DNA from: Microbacter margulisiae
GTDB lineage: Bacteria; Bacteroidota; Bacteroidia; Bacteroidales; Paludibacteraceae
Direction of reading: 5' to 3'
DNA: 64,000 nucleotides
NCBI RefSeq assembly: GCF_014192515.1
Contig: NZ_JACHYB010000002.1
Location: 868,001 to 932,000, forward strand
How positions within the stretch are numbered: position 1 is the first letter of the stretch; each line of letters begins with the position of its first letter. Shown here piece after piece: positions 39,327 through 48,767 of this stretch. Under the pieces are notes generated by a model. The model was given only the letters and a program-made list of their open reading frames with translations, made no database searches and had not been told where the DNA came from. A program made the position numbers and the translations under genes.

Positions 39327-40841
39327 CTATTTTATTGGTTTATACACAAAATTTTCAAACCTAACTATCCCGTCACCCATGGAACAAAGACCAATTCTTA
39401 CACTTAAAAATCCCCCGAACGCATTATGATTATAGCAAGAAGTGTCAAAAGAATTTTCTATTTTATTCCACCGTTTTCCATCAAGGCTGTAATACATATC
39501 TACGATGCTGTTTATAACCTTTAGTCGAAGAAATACGTGATCCTTAATAACTGCTTTTTTGGCAACAAACTGCCAACCGCGAAGATCAGCCAAAATATTT
39601 CCTTGTTCTGCTAATATTCCTGATTGTGCCGAACTGTTATAAAAAAGCACCAGTCCACCGGTTGCTTTCCCTTGCAGGAACATTTCTACCTGGGCTATGT
39701 ATGAATGATTCGACGCGGTGCACAACAACGGATGAGAATTGGCAGCCGAATCACCTTCCCCTTTAATCGCCAGGCAGGAATTGACAAAATGGTATCTGCT
39801 GGTGTCGTATTCGTCAAAAAATTGCCATTGCGGATGCAATGCAGGCCCATCAAACGTATCGCTTAAAGTAAACTTTGAAGGCAAAGAAGTTCCTTCGGGC
39901 CTTTTGATGGGTTTATCGGTTTCGATGCCTTTGGGAACTTTAAACCAACCGTCTTTTGTCCATTCGATAGGTTCGAGTAAGGTTTGACGTCCCATGTTAT
40001 AATGACCTTTTTCATATCCGTGAAAAACGATCCACCACTTTCCGGTTGTATCTTCGAAAGGTGTGCCATGTCCTTGCGACCACCATGTCTCTGCAATCGA
40101 CCTGGTATGAATAATAGGATTGTACGGCGAATTCACCCAAGGGCCAAAAGGGGACTTTGAACGAGCTGAAATGACCATGTGGCTGGTAGGAGGGCCTGCT
40201 GTTCCACCTTCAGCTACTGTCAGATAATAATAATCACCCCGCTTCATAAGTTTTGGGCCTTCCAGACAGAAACATTCAATACTCCAATCAGAGGGTATCG
40301 GCCAACCTCCATATGCAATTTTTAATGTACCTGTAACCGAAAGCCCATCGTCTGATAAAGGGACATACCCTCCATTACTAAAATACAGGTATCTTTTCCC
40401 TTTATAGGCAAAGTGAAAGGGATCGATACAGCCATTACTGATTTTCAAATCAACCGGACTGCTCCAGGGACCATTAACTGAACTGGCGGTAACCACATAA
40501 ATCGTATTATTTGCAGGAAAATAGATATAGTATTTGTTGTCGTACTTAACTAAATCGGGAGCCCAAACCGAACCCACATATTTGTGCAGAGCATGCGTTA
40601 CGGGCATCCAGTTAATCAAATCTTTGGAATGCCATATTAATAACCCGGGATAATATTGGAAAGATGAATTGACCATATAGTAATCGTCCCCAACACGTAG
40701 TATGCTTGGATCGGGATAATCTCCGGCAAAAATTGGATTTACATAATAGCTCTTGCCTTTGACATTGGGATGGGTCTGATATTGAGCATTGGCAAACAAA
40801 GGCAACTGCATCAACAAAACAGCAATTAGAATTTTACTCAT
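39327..40841 (-). CDS. GH43 glycosidase (arabinofuranosidase/xylosidase type)
   Basis: A 504-residue secreted GH43 enzyme, signal peptide of about 19 residues. General base Asp in DYPDPSI (residue 44), pKa modulator Asp in NGCIDPFH (about 139) and general acid Glu in CLEGPKL (about 193). The C-terminal beta-sandwich (about 325-504) resembles that of the GH43 at 9593 and the two are paralogues with diverged active-site surroundings. It follows the GH42 gene by about 55 bp. Likely removes arabinose or xylose from side chains. Confidence 0.9.
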   Translation of the reverse strand: MSKILIAVLLMQLPLFANAQYQTHPNVKGKSYYVNPIFAGDYPDPSILRVGDDYYMVNSSFQYYPGLLIWHSKDLINWMPVTHALHKYVGSVWAPDLVKYDNKYYIYFPANNTIYVVTASSVNGPWSSPVDLKISNGCIDPFHFAYKGKRYLYFSNGGYVPLSDDGLSVTGTLKIAYGGWPIPSDWSIECFCLEGPKLMKRGDYYYLTVAEGGTAGPPTSHMVISARSKSPFGPWVNSPYNPIIHTRSIAETWWSQGHGTPFEDTTGKWWIVFHGYEKGHYNMGRQTLLEPIEWTKDGWFKVPKGIETDKPIKRPEGTSLPSKFTLSDTFDGPALHPQWQFFDEYDTSRYHFVNSCLAIKGEGDSAANSHPLLCTASNHSYIAQVEMFLQGKATGGLVLFYNSSAQSGILAEQGNILADLRGWQFVAKKAVIKDHVFLRLKVINSIVDMYYSLDGKRWNKIENSFDTSCYNHNAFGGFLSVRIGLCSMGDGIVRFENFVYKPIK

Positions 40842-40895
40842 CTTCTGTGTTTTAATAATCAGCTTGAAATCAAGATATTTTATAGGATTAACAAC

Positions 40896-42935
40896 TTACT
40901 TTAATTCAATAAATTCAGGTTCGTTCGGTGCTATGGTAAAGTTGCCGGAATAATCTTTATCGTAGAGAATACTCTTGGATGCTCCTTTCATAGGAATCTC
41001 TTTGGGTGCATCGCTTATATTCAAATACAGGATATGGTTTTTGTCGATCTGTCTTGCCATGACACCGGCAGGAACATCCGGTCCTTTTTGAATGGCAAGT
41101 TTATTGATCAAATCATCCAATAATGGACTTAATAAAGCTCCTCTTGCCGGTAAACCGATATAAATGGCCGTTCCTTTACCATACGTATTCGAAGTAATAA
41201 TCGGGTAATTTTGATCCAGACTGGTTATATATCCGAGTACTTTAGCACCTTTCGGTTGAATTACATCATATTGGGAAGAATGAGTCTCAATATTTTCCCC
41301 GTTGTAACTCACGCGTATATGATCTCCTTTATAGGAAAGTCTCGATAATTCATTCATTGCATTAACAAGTTCATAGCTTCCCACCCGGATTCCGAAGACA
41401 TCATTCAACAAGCCCGGATGAGTACTGGCAAATACCTGATTTGCAGTATCTACCAGAGCTGAATAACTTGTCATCACCACTGTACCTCCATTCGATACAA
41501 AGTCACGGATTTTTTTTGCTGTTACCGAATCCATAACGGCCACACCTGGTAAAATTAATAATTTGTATTTTAAATCGCTTCGCCGGATATCAACCATTCT
41601 TACATCCATATTTCGGTTAAAAAACTGGTCAAAACAGGTTTGTACCTGATTTTCATGTTGTTCTGAATAAGCATAACTAACAATTTGGCTTGGGAAGGAA
41701 AAAGCCAAAGCCACTTCTGCTTTCTCTTTATAAGGAAAATATTTTTCTATCTTCTTAAATTCTGTGGCGATCTTTTTGTATTCGTAATATTTTCTATTTG
41801 GAATGCCGTCCCAGTCTGTCATGCCTTCCAGGTATTGTTCTTCACCTCCCCACATACTTTGCCATGTCCATCCGCAAACCATTTGGTTTCCATACATCAA
41901 TGAAGCATAGGCTGACTTACGGATTGAATTTGGCACAGCATTATGGGACGTAAACTCAGTACACCAAAAAGGATTCGTACTTTCATATTGAATGCGTACG
42001 ATTCCGAATGCAGCGCCATAAAGGCCGGTATTGTCAATCAGGGAATTCCCCGGATAAAACCCGTCCCCTTCCCGGGTCATTTTACCCGAATAAGCAATGG
42101 GGGCATAATCGAAATATCGCAGCGGACTATAATACCAGGCATTAGTAGTCAGCAAAACATTGGGTGCATTAGCATGTACCTTGTTTATGATCTTAAAAAG
42201 ATATTGGTTGACTTCGTCTGAAATAAAACGTCTGAAATCGAGCATTCTTTCGGGAGGGCCATCTATCTGGCCTGATACGGGAAGTCCAACTTCATCAAAG
42301 TTATCTATTCTTCGCGACCAACGCTGGCTTGCCCATGCTTTATTTAAATTATTGACAGTCGTATATTTCTTCTTCAGCCAGATAATAAACCTTTGTCTTG
42401 TTGTTTCGGAATAAGAAATAGGGCCATCGCCGGATTCGTTGTCAATCCCGAAAGCCAACAATGCGGGATACTTCGCATAATGCTTTGAAAGAGTATCTGC
42501 AAACTCTAACGCATACTTCTGAAACATGGGATCCCCTATGTCATCCATATAACGGTGGTTCGGGTATAGCACTTTGCCTTCCGGGTCTGTTACATTAATG
42601 GATGGATATTTAGCATGTAGCCAGATCGGTGCAGGTCGTACTGCTATATCCAGAATTACTTTAATTCCGGCTTTATGCATCATGTCCATAACGCTGTCAA
42701 ACCAACCGAAATCGTATTTCCCTTCAGAAGGCTCATAGCTATCCCAAGCCAAATGTCCCATACGAACAACATTAAACCCGGCTGCCTTCATTAGTTCAAT
42801 ATCGTGTTTTATTTTTTCAATATTTTTATCATCCTGAGGATGGTAATTCGTTCCAACATATAGTACTTGTGCATGCAATAAACATCCAAAAATAAACAGA
42901 AACATGGATGAAAATAGAATCTTGATCTTTGTCAT
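40896..42935 (-). CDS. GH42 beta-galactosidase
   Basis: A 679-residue secreted GH42 enzyme (signal peptide ending near LLHA). It has the family start YVGTNYHPQD, acid/base Glu in IDNESGDG (about 166) and nucleophile Glu in WCTEFTSH (about 325). A trimerisation-type domain follows (about 400-610; ILPGVAVMDS) and a small C-terminal beta domain ends it (ILYLNIS, EPEFIELK). GH42 enzymes remove terminal galactose. First gene of a long enzyme operon; its upstream region repeats the regulatory block found in front of PUL 1 SusC. A frameshifted copy of its C-terminus lies at 34808-35019. Confidence 0.92.
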   Translation of the reverse strand: MTKIKILFSSMFLFIFGCLLHAQVLYVGTNYHPQDDKNIEKIKHDIELMKAAGFNVVRMGHLAWDSYEPSEGKYDFGWFDSVMDMMHKAGIKVILDIAVRPAPIWLHAKYPSINVTDPEGKVLYPNHRYMDDIGDPMFQKYALEFADTLSKHYAKYPALLAFGIDNESGDGPISYSETTRQRFIIWLKKKYTTVNNLNKAWASQRWSRRIDNFDEVGLPVSGQIDGPPERMLDFRRFISDEVNQYLFKIINKVHANAPNVLLTTNAWYYSPLRYFDYAPIAYSGKMTREGDGFYPGNSLIDNTGLYGAAFGIVRIQYESTNPFWCTEFTSHNAVPNSIRKSAYASLMYGNQMVCGWTWQSMWGGEEQYLEGMTDWDGIPNRKYYEYKKIATEFKKIEKYFPYKEKAEVALAFSFPSQIVSYAYSEQHENQVQTCFDQFFNRNMDVRMVDIRRSDLKYKLLILPGVAVMDSVTAKKIRDFVSNGGTVVMTSYSALVDTANQVFASTHPGLLNDVFGIRVGSYELVNAMNELSRLSYKGDHIRVSYNGENIETHSSQYDVIQPKGAKVLGYITSLDQNYPIITSNTYGKGTAIYIGLPARGALLSPLLDDLINKLAIQKGPDVPAGVMARQIDKNHILYLNISDAPKEIPMKGASKSILYDKDYSGNFTIAPNEPEFIELK

Positions 42936-43454
42936 TGTTGTTATCGATTTAGTATATTACATATCAAACAGTTAGAATATGTCGTAACATTAAATAGAAA
43001 CGTCATTATTCTCTACATAAGAATTTACTGTCTCCCACATTAAACCTAAAATCTTGTTATACAACATTATAACGGCTTAATATGAACATTTTGTTGCCAA
43101 ACTATTGGTATAATTGCCATCACAAAAATATCTGTAATTTTACAGGATCATGGTATTATTTTGTTGCATACAACTACCATATTTGTTGCATTTTGCTACG
43201 GTCATGTATAATTAGGAATAGAATAAAACATATATACAAAACTACAAAACAGAATATTACAACAAATAAAGATCAAATTATATATGATCTATTATCTCTC
43301 CATTTTTGCTAGCTTCGACAAAATAAATCAACTCACCAGAAACTCAATGAACATTCAAAATAGCACATAAGCATTCATTGTAAGTCTATTTTAATGATGT
43401 TACACCTCATCTACCAATCCATGAAATTTATAACTCAAAGAAAATCCCAGCCTG
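42936..43454. other. Intergenic region upstream of the GH42 gene
   Basis: About 520 bases without a gene. It carries the regulatory block at 43123-43200 and, beyond it to about 43285, further similarity to 20250-20340. The remainder, next to the GH2 stop, shows no feature I can support. Confidence 0.5.
43123..43200 (-). promoter_or_regulatory. Promoter/operator block of the GH42-led operon, copy 2
   Basis: Minus-strand order as in copy 1: TGCAACAA direct repeat (+ strand TTGTTGCA at 43161 and 43183, 22 bp apart), inverted repeat ATGGTA/TACCAT (43150-43155, 43175-43180), palindrome CTGTAA-TT-TTACAG (43132-43145) and -7 box TATTTTTG (43123-43130). Predicted leader about 180 nt. The palindrome differs from copy 1 by one base in each arm and the two changes keep the symmetry. 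Confidence 0.65.
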
Positions 43455-46043
43455 CTAATTAACAGGAGTGCCATAAACCATAATCTCTTTAATTGAAGCA
43501 GGCCTATTGATCGAATCCGTGAAAGTTATCTTCAGAAAACGTACAACGACTTTAGAATCTACATCACAATTGCAATACCTTGCATTTTTGTTCATTACAT
43601 TTTGAGTAGCTATAGTTGTCCAGTGTTGATTATCTTTGGAAACTTCAATAGTATATGCTTCTGATTCCCCCGGAGGCAGCAACAATTTTATTTCGGAAAT
43701 CGTATATAGATTTTCAAGGTCTACCTGCCACCATTTTACAGGAGCATTGGCCTCGGACTGCCATATCGTGGTCGTGTCCTTATCATTAGCCTGACTTGCT
43801 AACTTCCCTGGCATTTCGCTACTGGCCAGGGTTGGTTTCTGAAAAGCTATATCTACTTTTTGATCTTTATTAGCGGATTCCTTTTTCAGAGTATAACGAA
43901 CGTAAGGAGGATACACGGTTTTTTGCGTTACTCCTTCGATATAACGAGGAGAACCCTTTGTTTCAATCATAACAGAATCACTTTGTAAACCCGGCGACAT
44001 TGCCCGGATTATGCTTTGTCCTCCATAATAGGAACGGAACTCAATGGCTGCTTTTCCATCTCTAATATCAATATCCGAATTGTGCTTAAAGGTTATCGAG
44101 TTCCCTGTAGGAAATTCTCCTGGACCCGATACAATTTGCAATGTTACATCAGGGGAATTGCTAAGCTGCTTTCCATTTTTATCTAAAACAGAAACAATGA
44201 GTTGAACATCATCAGTCCCATTCGTATTGGAAATGGTAGTTTTGTCTGCCGTCAGTTTCAATTTGGCAGGAATACCTTGTATGGCTGGAGGAGGCGGGGG
44301 GATATGTCTGTATTTATTGCGGTACCAATACCATATGTTTTTAGGTAGGCGAAAATAGTCAATCATGCCCATCATACCGAAATCCCCGGCCCGGGTACCA
44401 TAATCAAAGCCACACCATATGGCCTGCCCGCTTCGCCATGAAAATTTTTTCTGCTGCAGATCTCCCCAACCTGGGGCATATTGTCCGGGTCGTTTTGCAA
44501 TAGTTGAACCATATTCAGTAACAACATTGGGAATCCCGGGATTAATAAATAATCTGGCACCGTCTCCATTATATCCGGCAACATCACCTATCTTGTCTAT
44601 GTTTCCCCTTTGGCAACCTCCTATTGCTGCGGGACGTGTCGGATCCAGCTTATGCGATAATTGAACCAGTTCTTTTAAAAATTGTCTTACGCGAGGCATG
44701 GTACTTGCATCGGTAAAAAAGGGTTCATTACACATGCTCCATACAATTATAGACGGATGATTGCGGTGAATGCGAATCATATCCCGAAGATCGTTCTTCA
44801 CACTTTCTTCAAAATAAGGCTGATCTTGCGCATTCATTGGATAAGCTCCGGCTCCATCATACCAATTTCCGGTCTCTTGTTGCGTACCTCCGGATCCCCA
44901 AAAATCATTCTCTTCCCAAAGCAAAATCCCCAGTGTATCACAGTCATCTGAAAATGAAGGCGAGTGCGCATAGTGGGAACCTCGTATAAAATCCATACCG
45001 CAATCTTTGATCATACGAACATCACGAAGTATCCCTGCGTCGGTAACCGCACTGGCCCACCCAGCATGATCCTGGTGAACATCGGCTCCTCTAAAATAAT
45101 AATGTTTACCATTCAGAAAAAAGCCTTTATCTGCTGTCCATTTTATCCATCTGAATCCAAAAGGCGTTATGTATTTATCGATCGTATCTTTTCCTTCCAG
45201 AATAATACTTACTGCCTTATACATAAAAGGGTGTTGCGGACTCCAAAGTTTAGGCGCTTTTATCGAAGTTGTGGTTTGGTCAAACGCAATAGTCGAATCA
45301 TCCGGGATTATCACACTCGAAGAAACAGTGGATACAATTTTTCCGCAAGGATTTACAATGTCTGTTGTTAATGTATAATATCCTGTTTTATTGCTGTCAT
45401 TCCTTATTTCTGTTTTAATATTAACAATGCCAGATTTCCTGGAAAGATTAGGTGTTGTCACAAAGGTACCATACCAGGTAACATGTACCTGATTCGTAAC
45501 AACAAGATAAACATCACGATAAATTCCTCCTGTAAAATTAAAGTCACCATTACGGGGTGCCAGCCGTGGACTCCAGTCATTATTCAACCGGACTGCCAAC
45601 ACATTTCTCCCGGTCTGCACCCAATCCGTAATATCCAGAGAAAAACCCGTGTAACCTCCTTTGTGTATGCCAACCAGATGGCCATTGACATATATTTGTG
45701 CTACACGAAAAGCGCCTTCAAATTCTACAAATATCCGTTTGGATTTCCATTGAGCAGGAACATTAAAATATTTACGATACCAACCATATCCAGTATACCA
45801 ATGCGGTGACCGAAAATAGGGGATACTAAAATTATGTGGTAAATTTATAGTACTCCACGCCTTATCATCATATGATGTCGCTTCTGCTCCGGGATGATCA
45901 CCTAATTTAAACTTCCACTCGCGGTTGATATTAATCCTTTCCCGCGGTTCTGTGAACGCTTGGTCATTCTGACTATAGAGAAACACAGAACTATGAATAA
46001 AAAGCAATAATAACAATGCTCTCATTCTGATTATGACATTCAT
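43455..46043 (-). CDS. GH2 enzyme with C-terminal discoidin-like domain
   Basis: An 862-residue secreted GH2 enzyme. The ATG at 46043 (MNVIIRMRALL) gives a signal peptide to about 24; the frame extends to a TTG at 46052. Sugar-binding jelly roll with LPHNFSIPYF, barrel acid/base Glu in SMCNEPF (about 440) and nucleophile Glu in VVTEYGS (about 510). Ig-like domains follow (about 600-700) and a discoidin-like domain at about 730-862 (WWQVDLENLYTISEIKLLL) ends the protein. It is distant from the other two GH2 enzymes, so it may have another specificity (beta-galactosidase, beta-mannosidase and others are possible). It follows a GH29 gene with a gap of about 60 bp; the two form a small operon. 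Confidence 0.9.
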   Translation of the reverse strand: MNVIIRMRALLLLLFIHSSVFLYSQNDQAFTEPRERININREWKFKLGDHPGAEATSYDDKAWSTINLPHNFSIPYFRSPHWYTGYGWYRKYFNVPAQWKSKRIFVEFEGAFRVAQIYVNGHLVGIHKGGYTGFSLDITDWVQTGRNVLAVRLNNDWSPRLAPRNGDFNFTGGIYRDVYLVVTNQVHVTWYGTFVTTPNLSRKSGIVNIKTEIRNDSNKTGYYTLTTDIVNPCGKIVSTVSSSVIIPDDSTIAFDQTTTSIKAPKLWSPQHPFMYKAVSIILEGKDTIDKYITPFGFRWIKWTADKGFFLNGKHYYFRGADVHQDHAGWASAVTDAGILRDVRMIKDCGMDFIRGSHYAHSPSFSDDCDTLGILLWEENDFWGSGGTQQETGNWYDGAGAYPMNAQDQPYFEESVKNDLRDMIRIHRNHPSIIVWSMCNEPFFTDASTMPRVRQFLKELVQLSHKLDPTRPAAIGGCQRGNIDKIGDVAGYNGDGARLFINPGIPNVVTEYGSTIAKRPGQYAPGWGDLQQKKFSWRSGQAIWCGFDYGTRAGDFGMMGMIDYFRLPKNIWYWYRNKYRHIPPPPPAIQGIPAKLKLTADKTTISNTNGTDDVQLIVSVLDKNGKQLSNSPDVTLQIVSGPGEFPTGNSITFKHNSDIDIRDGKAAIEFRSYYGGQSIIRAMSPGLQSDSVMIETKGSPRYIEGVTQKTVYPPYVRYTLKKESANKDQKVDIAFQKPTLASSEMPGKLASQANDKDTTTIWQSEANAPVKWWQVDLENLYTISEIKLLLPPGESEAYTIEVSKDNQHWTTIATQNVMNKNARYCNCDVDSKVVVRFLKITFTDSINRPASIKEIMVYGTPVN

Positions 46044-46112
46044 ATTTTTCAAACTTAATTATATATTTTCTCCCTCCTTGTTCATACTGTTAATCAAGGA
46101 TGATCAAAAGAA

Positions 46113-47672
46113 TTATTTGTTTCTGAACGTGATTCTAAATCCAAGTACTTTCCATGCAGGGAGTACTGCCGGTTTGTCGATCACTAAGGCATCGTCTTGC
46201 TGATGCCATCTCACATGTTCCTTACTGCCTAGCATTGTGATGGAAGCAATGGCCTTCTTTTCGTATGGATTGTTTTTACGCAATGACACAATACGGATAG
46301 CCCCCGTTGGCTGGCCAAGACAAAAGGCATAGAGAGTCTTCCCCTTTGTGGTAAAGCGTATGTCCTGTGCGCTGTATTGCAGCTTGCTTTCGTTAAACAT
46401 CCCACTTTTCACTTCTTTGGCGTTGGCCGGGTTTTCCCCATATATTTTCCAGGGGCGTGATCCATAGATACCTTCTCCGTTGGCCGCCGTCCATTGGGCA
46501 ATGCCATGCAAAATGTGCAGCATATCCGGTTCCAGGTTCCCTTCGGGTGTCTGGACAACATTTATCAACAGGTTCCCGTTTTTACTGACGATATCCACCA
46601 GCATCTGGATAATCTCTGTTGCGCTTTTATATTGTTGGCCGGTCCGGTAAAACCAATCCCCTATGGAGGTGTCCGTTTGCCACGGATATTGGCTGATGGT
46701 GTCCATCACCCCGCGTTCCATGTCCTGGACAAAGCGCCCCTGCGAGGGTTCCTTGCAGGTATACACGGCTTCCAGTTGCCCATCGTGTTGTGCCATATTG
46801 TCATTATAAAAATGGGCAATGAGGCTTCGCCCGATATTCCCAAAAGGAAGGGCGCTGTCAGAGTACAGGAGATCGGGGTGGTATTTATCGATCAACTCCC
46901 GTATGCTATAATACCATTCATGCTGCCATTCCGGATTATTCGTCAGCCACCCGTTATCTCCCGGGGCTGCCTTGCGATGGTATAAATCAAAATATTTCGG
47001 GTTATTCGCATCATAGGGTACGCCTTTCATCGGGCCTGTGGTATCCATGCTGTGGGCTTTCTGGAACCAGGTGTAACTTGCCCCCAGGTGTTCCGATACA
47101 CCGAAATGGAGGCCTTCTTTCCTGGCTTCTTTTTCCCAGATGCCTACTACGTCTTTGTGTGGCCCGTAGTTGACTGCGTTCCACTTGTGGAGTTTGGAGT
47201 TCCACAGAAAGAAATCGTCATGGTGGACTCCCATGCTGACAAAGTATTTGGCGCCTACCTTCTTGTAAAGGGCCATCAGTTTGGCCGGATCCCATTTCTG
47301 TGCTTTCCACAGGGGGATGATATCTTTGTAGCCAAACTTCGAGGGATGGCCGTATCTTTTTAGGTGATCCTTGTAATCAGATGTTTCCCAACTTTGCCCG
47401 TGTTGAATGTACATATCCCGGGCATACCAGTCGCCATGTCTTGGTACGGATTGTGGCCCCCAATGTGCCCAAATCCCAAACTTGGCGTCACGGAACCATT
47501 TCGGATAGTGATACTGCTTGAGTGACTGGTCGGTGGGCTTGAATTTCCCCTGAGGGTACGGTATGCTATCAAATCCCGGCGGATAATAATCCATTTGTGC
47601 CCTCATCTGCGACGAACATAACAGTAGAACACTACATATAATGCTGATGCGAAAAATTTCATTGATCTTCAT
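46113..47672 (-). CDS. GH29 alpha-L-fucosidase
   Basis: A 519-residue secreted GH29 enzyme. ATG at 47672 (MKINEIFRISII) begins a signal peptide ending near MRAQ; the frame to 47729 is longer but has no advantage. Family motifs: WFRDAKFGIWAHWGPQSVP near residue 55, SMGVHHDDFFLWNSK, and the nucleophile Asp in LLYSDSALPFGN (about 271). A C-terminal beta-sandwich follows the barrel. It resembles the bacteroidal fucosidase group with HWGPQ. It precedes the GH2 gene at 43455-46043 and follows PUL 2 after a terminator. Confidence 0.9.
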   Translation of the reverse strand: MKINEIFRISIICSVLLLCSSQMRAQMDYYPPGFDSIPYPQGKFKPTDQSLKQYHYPKWFRDAKFGIWAHWGPQSVPRHGDWYARDMYIQHGQSWETSDYKDHLKRYGHPSKFGYKDIIPLWKAQKWDPAKLMALYKKVGAKYFVSMGVHHDDFFLWNSKLHKWNAVNYGPHKDVVGIWEKEARKEGLHFGVSEHLGASYTWFQKAHSMDTTGPMKGVPYDANNPKYFDLYHRKAAPGDNGWLTNNPEWQHEWYYSIRELIDKYHPDLLYSDSALPFGNIGRSLIAHFYNDNMAQHDGQLEAVYTCKEPSQGRFVQDMERGVMDTISQYPWQTDTSIGDWFYRTGQQYKSATEIIQMLVDIVSKNGNLLINVVQTPEGNLEPDMLHILHGIAQWTAANGEGIYGSRPWKIYGENPANAKEVKSGMFNESKLQYSAQDIRFTTKGKTLYAFCLGQPTGAIRIVSLRKNNPYEKKAIASITMLGSKEHVRWHQQDDALVIDKPAVLPAWKVLGFRITFRNK

Positions 47673-47817
47673 GTGGCTTGTTTTAATGGTGGCGTTTGGA
47701 TAATGTTTGTCATTTGATATCCGATTCATAATAATCTTTAGTGTAGATAATTTTAATACTTCACAACAGTGACATCAAAGGATGCCACATGGTCTTCATC
47801 CTGAAATTAAGAAAATA

Positions 47818-47876
47818 TAGAGGCTGATTGACATAAAACCAAATTCAAACCCAATTTCATGTTCAACCAGCCTCTA
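47818..47876 (-). terminator. Terminator of the PUL 2 SusC-SusD operon
   Basis: Minus-strand stem TAGAGGCTGGTTGA paired with TCAATCAGCCTCTA (one G-U pair), loop of about 30 nt, followed by TATTTTC. It lies about 30 bp after the stop of the small surface lipoprotein gene. Confidence 0.7.
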
Positions 47877-47906
47877 ACCTATTATCAACTAATACCAACC
47901 AAGCAA

Positions 47907-48740
47907 TTAATGAGAATTATAATAATCTTGAGAAACATAGTTGTAAAAGACCCAATTACTATTGTCAGTTGTAGCCATAATCTGCAATCCATTGGCAGTC
48001 AGGGATACAATCTTCAATTTTGCAAACCAATTTTGACCAGTGCCTTGTGATGTAGAATGTATAAGTTGTGCACCAGAAGTCTGCAACAAATTTTGATCCG
48101 GCCACAACATAAAATGACCACTTGCAGCTCCTAAAGAAGGTATCATTTTATTATCCGAGCTAAAATTTGCATTACCAATCAAATTAAAAGTCATGGTTCC
48201 ATAATCTCCTAACGGCATAACCCAACTATACCATGCGGCATCCCATTCCCATGTCGTACCATCAGCGTTTAAACCAGCGAAATATATCGGTCCGCTAAAT
48301 AATTTACTTGAACCATCAGCAGGATTTAGATCTAACACCCAGGTTTTCGATTTTCCATACCCTCCGGCAAGATCAACCCACATTTGACCGCTTACAGCTG
48401 CCGGATCAATTGTAGTGATATTCACCACATAAGGATCCGCTTGAGTAAGGCCTCCCGCGCCTTCAACACTATAATAAATAGTATCTGTCCCGGGAAAAGG
48501 AATATCAATCGTATCCACTACCCTGGTTGAATTTCCCATGGGGGTAACCCAATACGGAGTGACGTTAGGCGTTTCACTTGTCAAAATAACCTTATTAGGA
48601 TTTGAGGGATCCTGAGTCACACTAAATTTTAGGGCACTTTTATCCAATAATGCAGCCATATGTGGGTTATCAGGCGTACATGCCGTAAAGAGCAGACTCA
48701 ATCCCAATAGCGAAAAGAATATTTTAAATCTGTTTTTCAT
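47907..48740 (-). CDS. Surface lipoprotein after SusD, probable glycan-binding protein
   Basis: A 277-residue lipoprotein (lipobox LLFTAC, Cys about 21). Residues 30-110 form an Ig-like domain; 115-277 form a second beta-domain rich in Trp and Tyr (TTWEWDAAWYSWVMPLG, GHFMLWP). Position directly after SusD, lipid anchor and lack of catalytic motifs fit a SusE-like surface glycan-binding protein. It is the last gene of the PUL 2 operon. Family assignment is uncertain. Confidence 0.75.
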   Translation of the reverse strand: MKNRFKIFFSLLGLSLLFTACTPDNPHMAALLDKSALKFSVTQDPSNPNKVILTSETPNVTPYWVTPMGNSTRVVDTIDIPFPGTDTIYYSVEGAGGLTQADPYVVNITTIDPAAVSGQMWVDLAGGYGKSKTWVLDLNPADGSSKLFSGPIYFAGLNADGTTWEWDAAWYSWVMPLGDYGTMTFNLIGNANFSSDNKMIPSLGAASGHFMLWPDQNLLQTSGAQLIHSTSQGTGQNWFAKLKIVSLTANGLQIMATTDNSNWVFYNYVSQDYYNSH

Positions 48741-48767
48741 ATCAGTATTGTGTTAATTAGTGAGTAA

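Noticed and set aside
40896..42935. GH35 beta-galactosidase
   Set aside because: The start YVGTNYHPQD, the DNES acid/base segment and the trimerisation-type domain match GH42 and not GH35.
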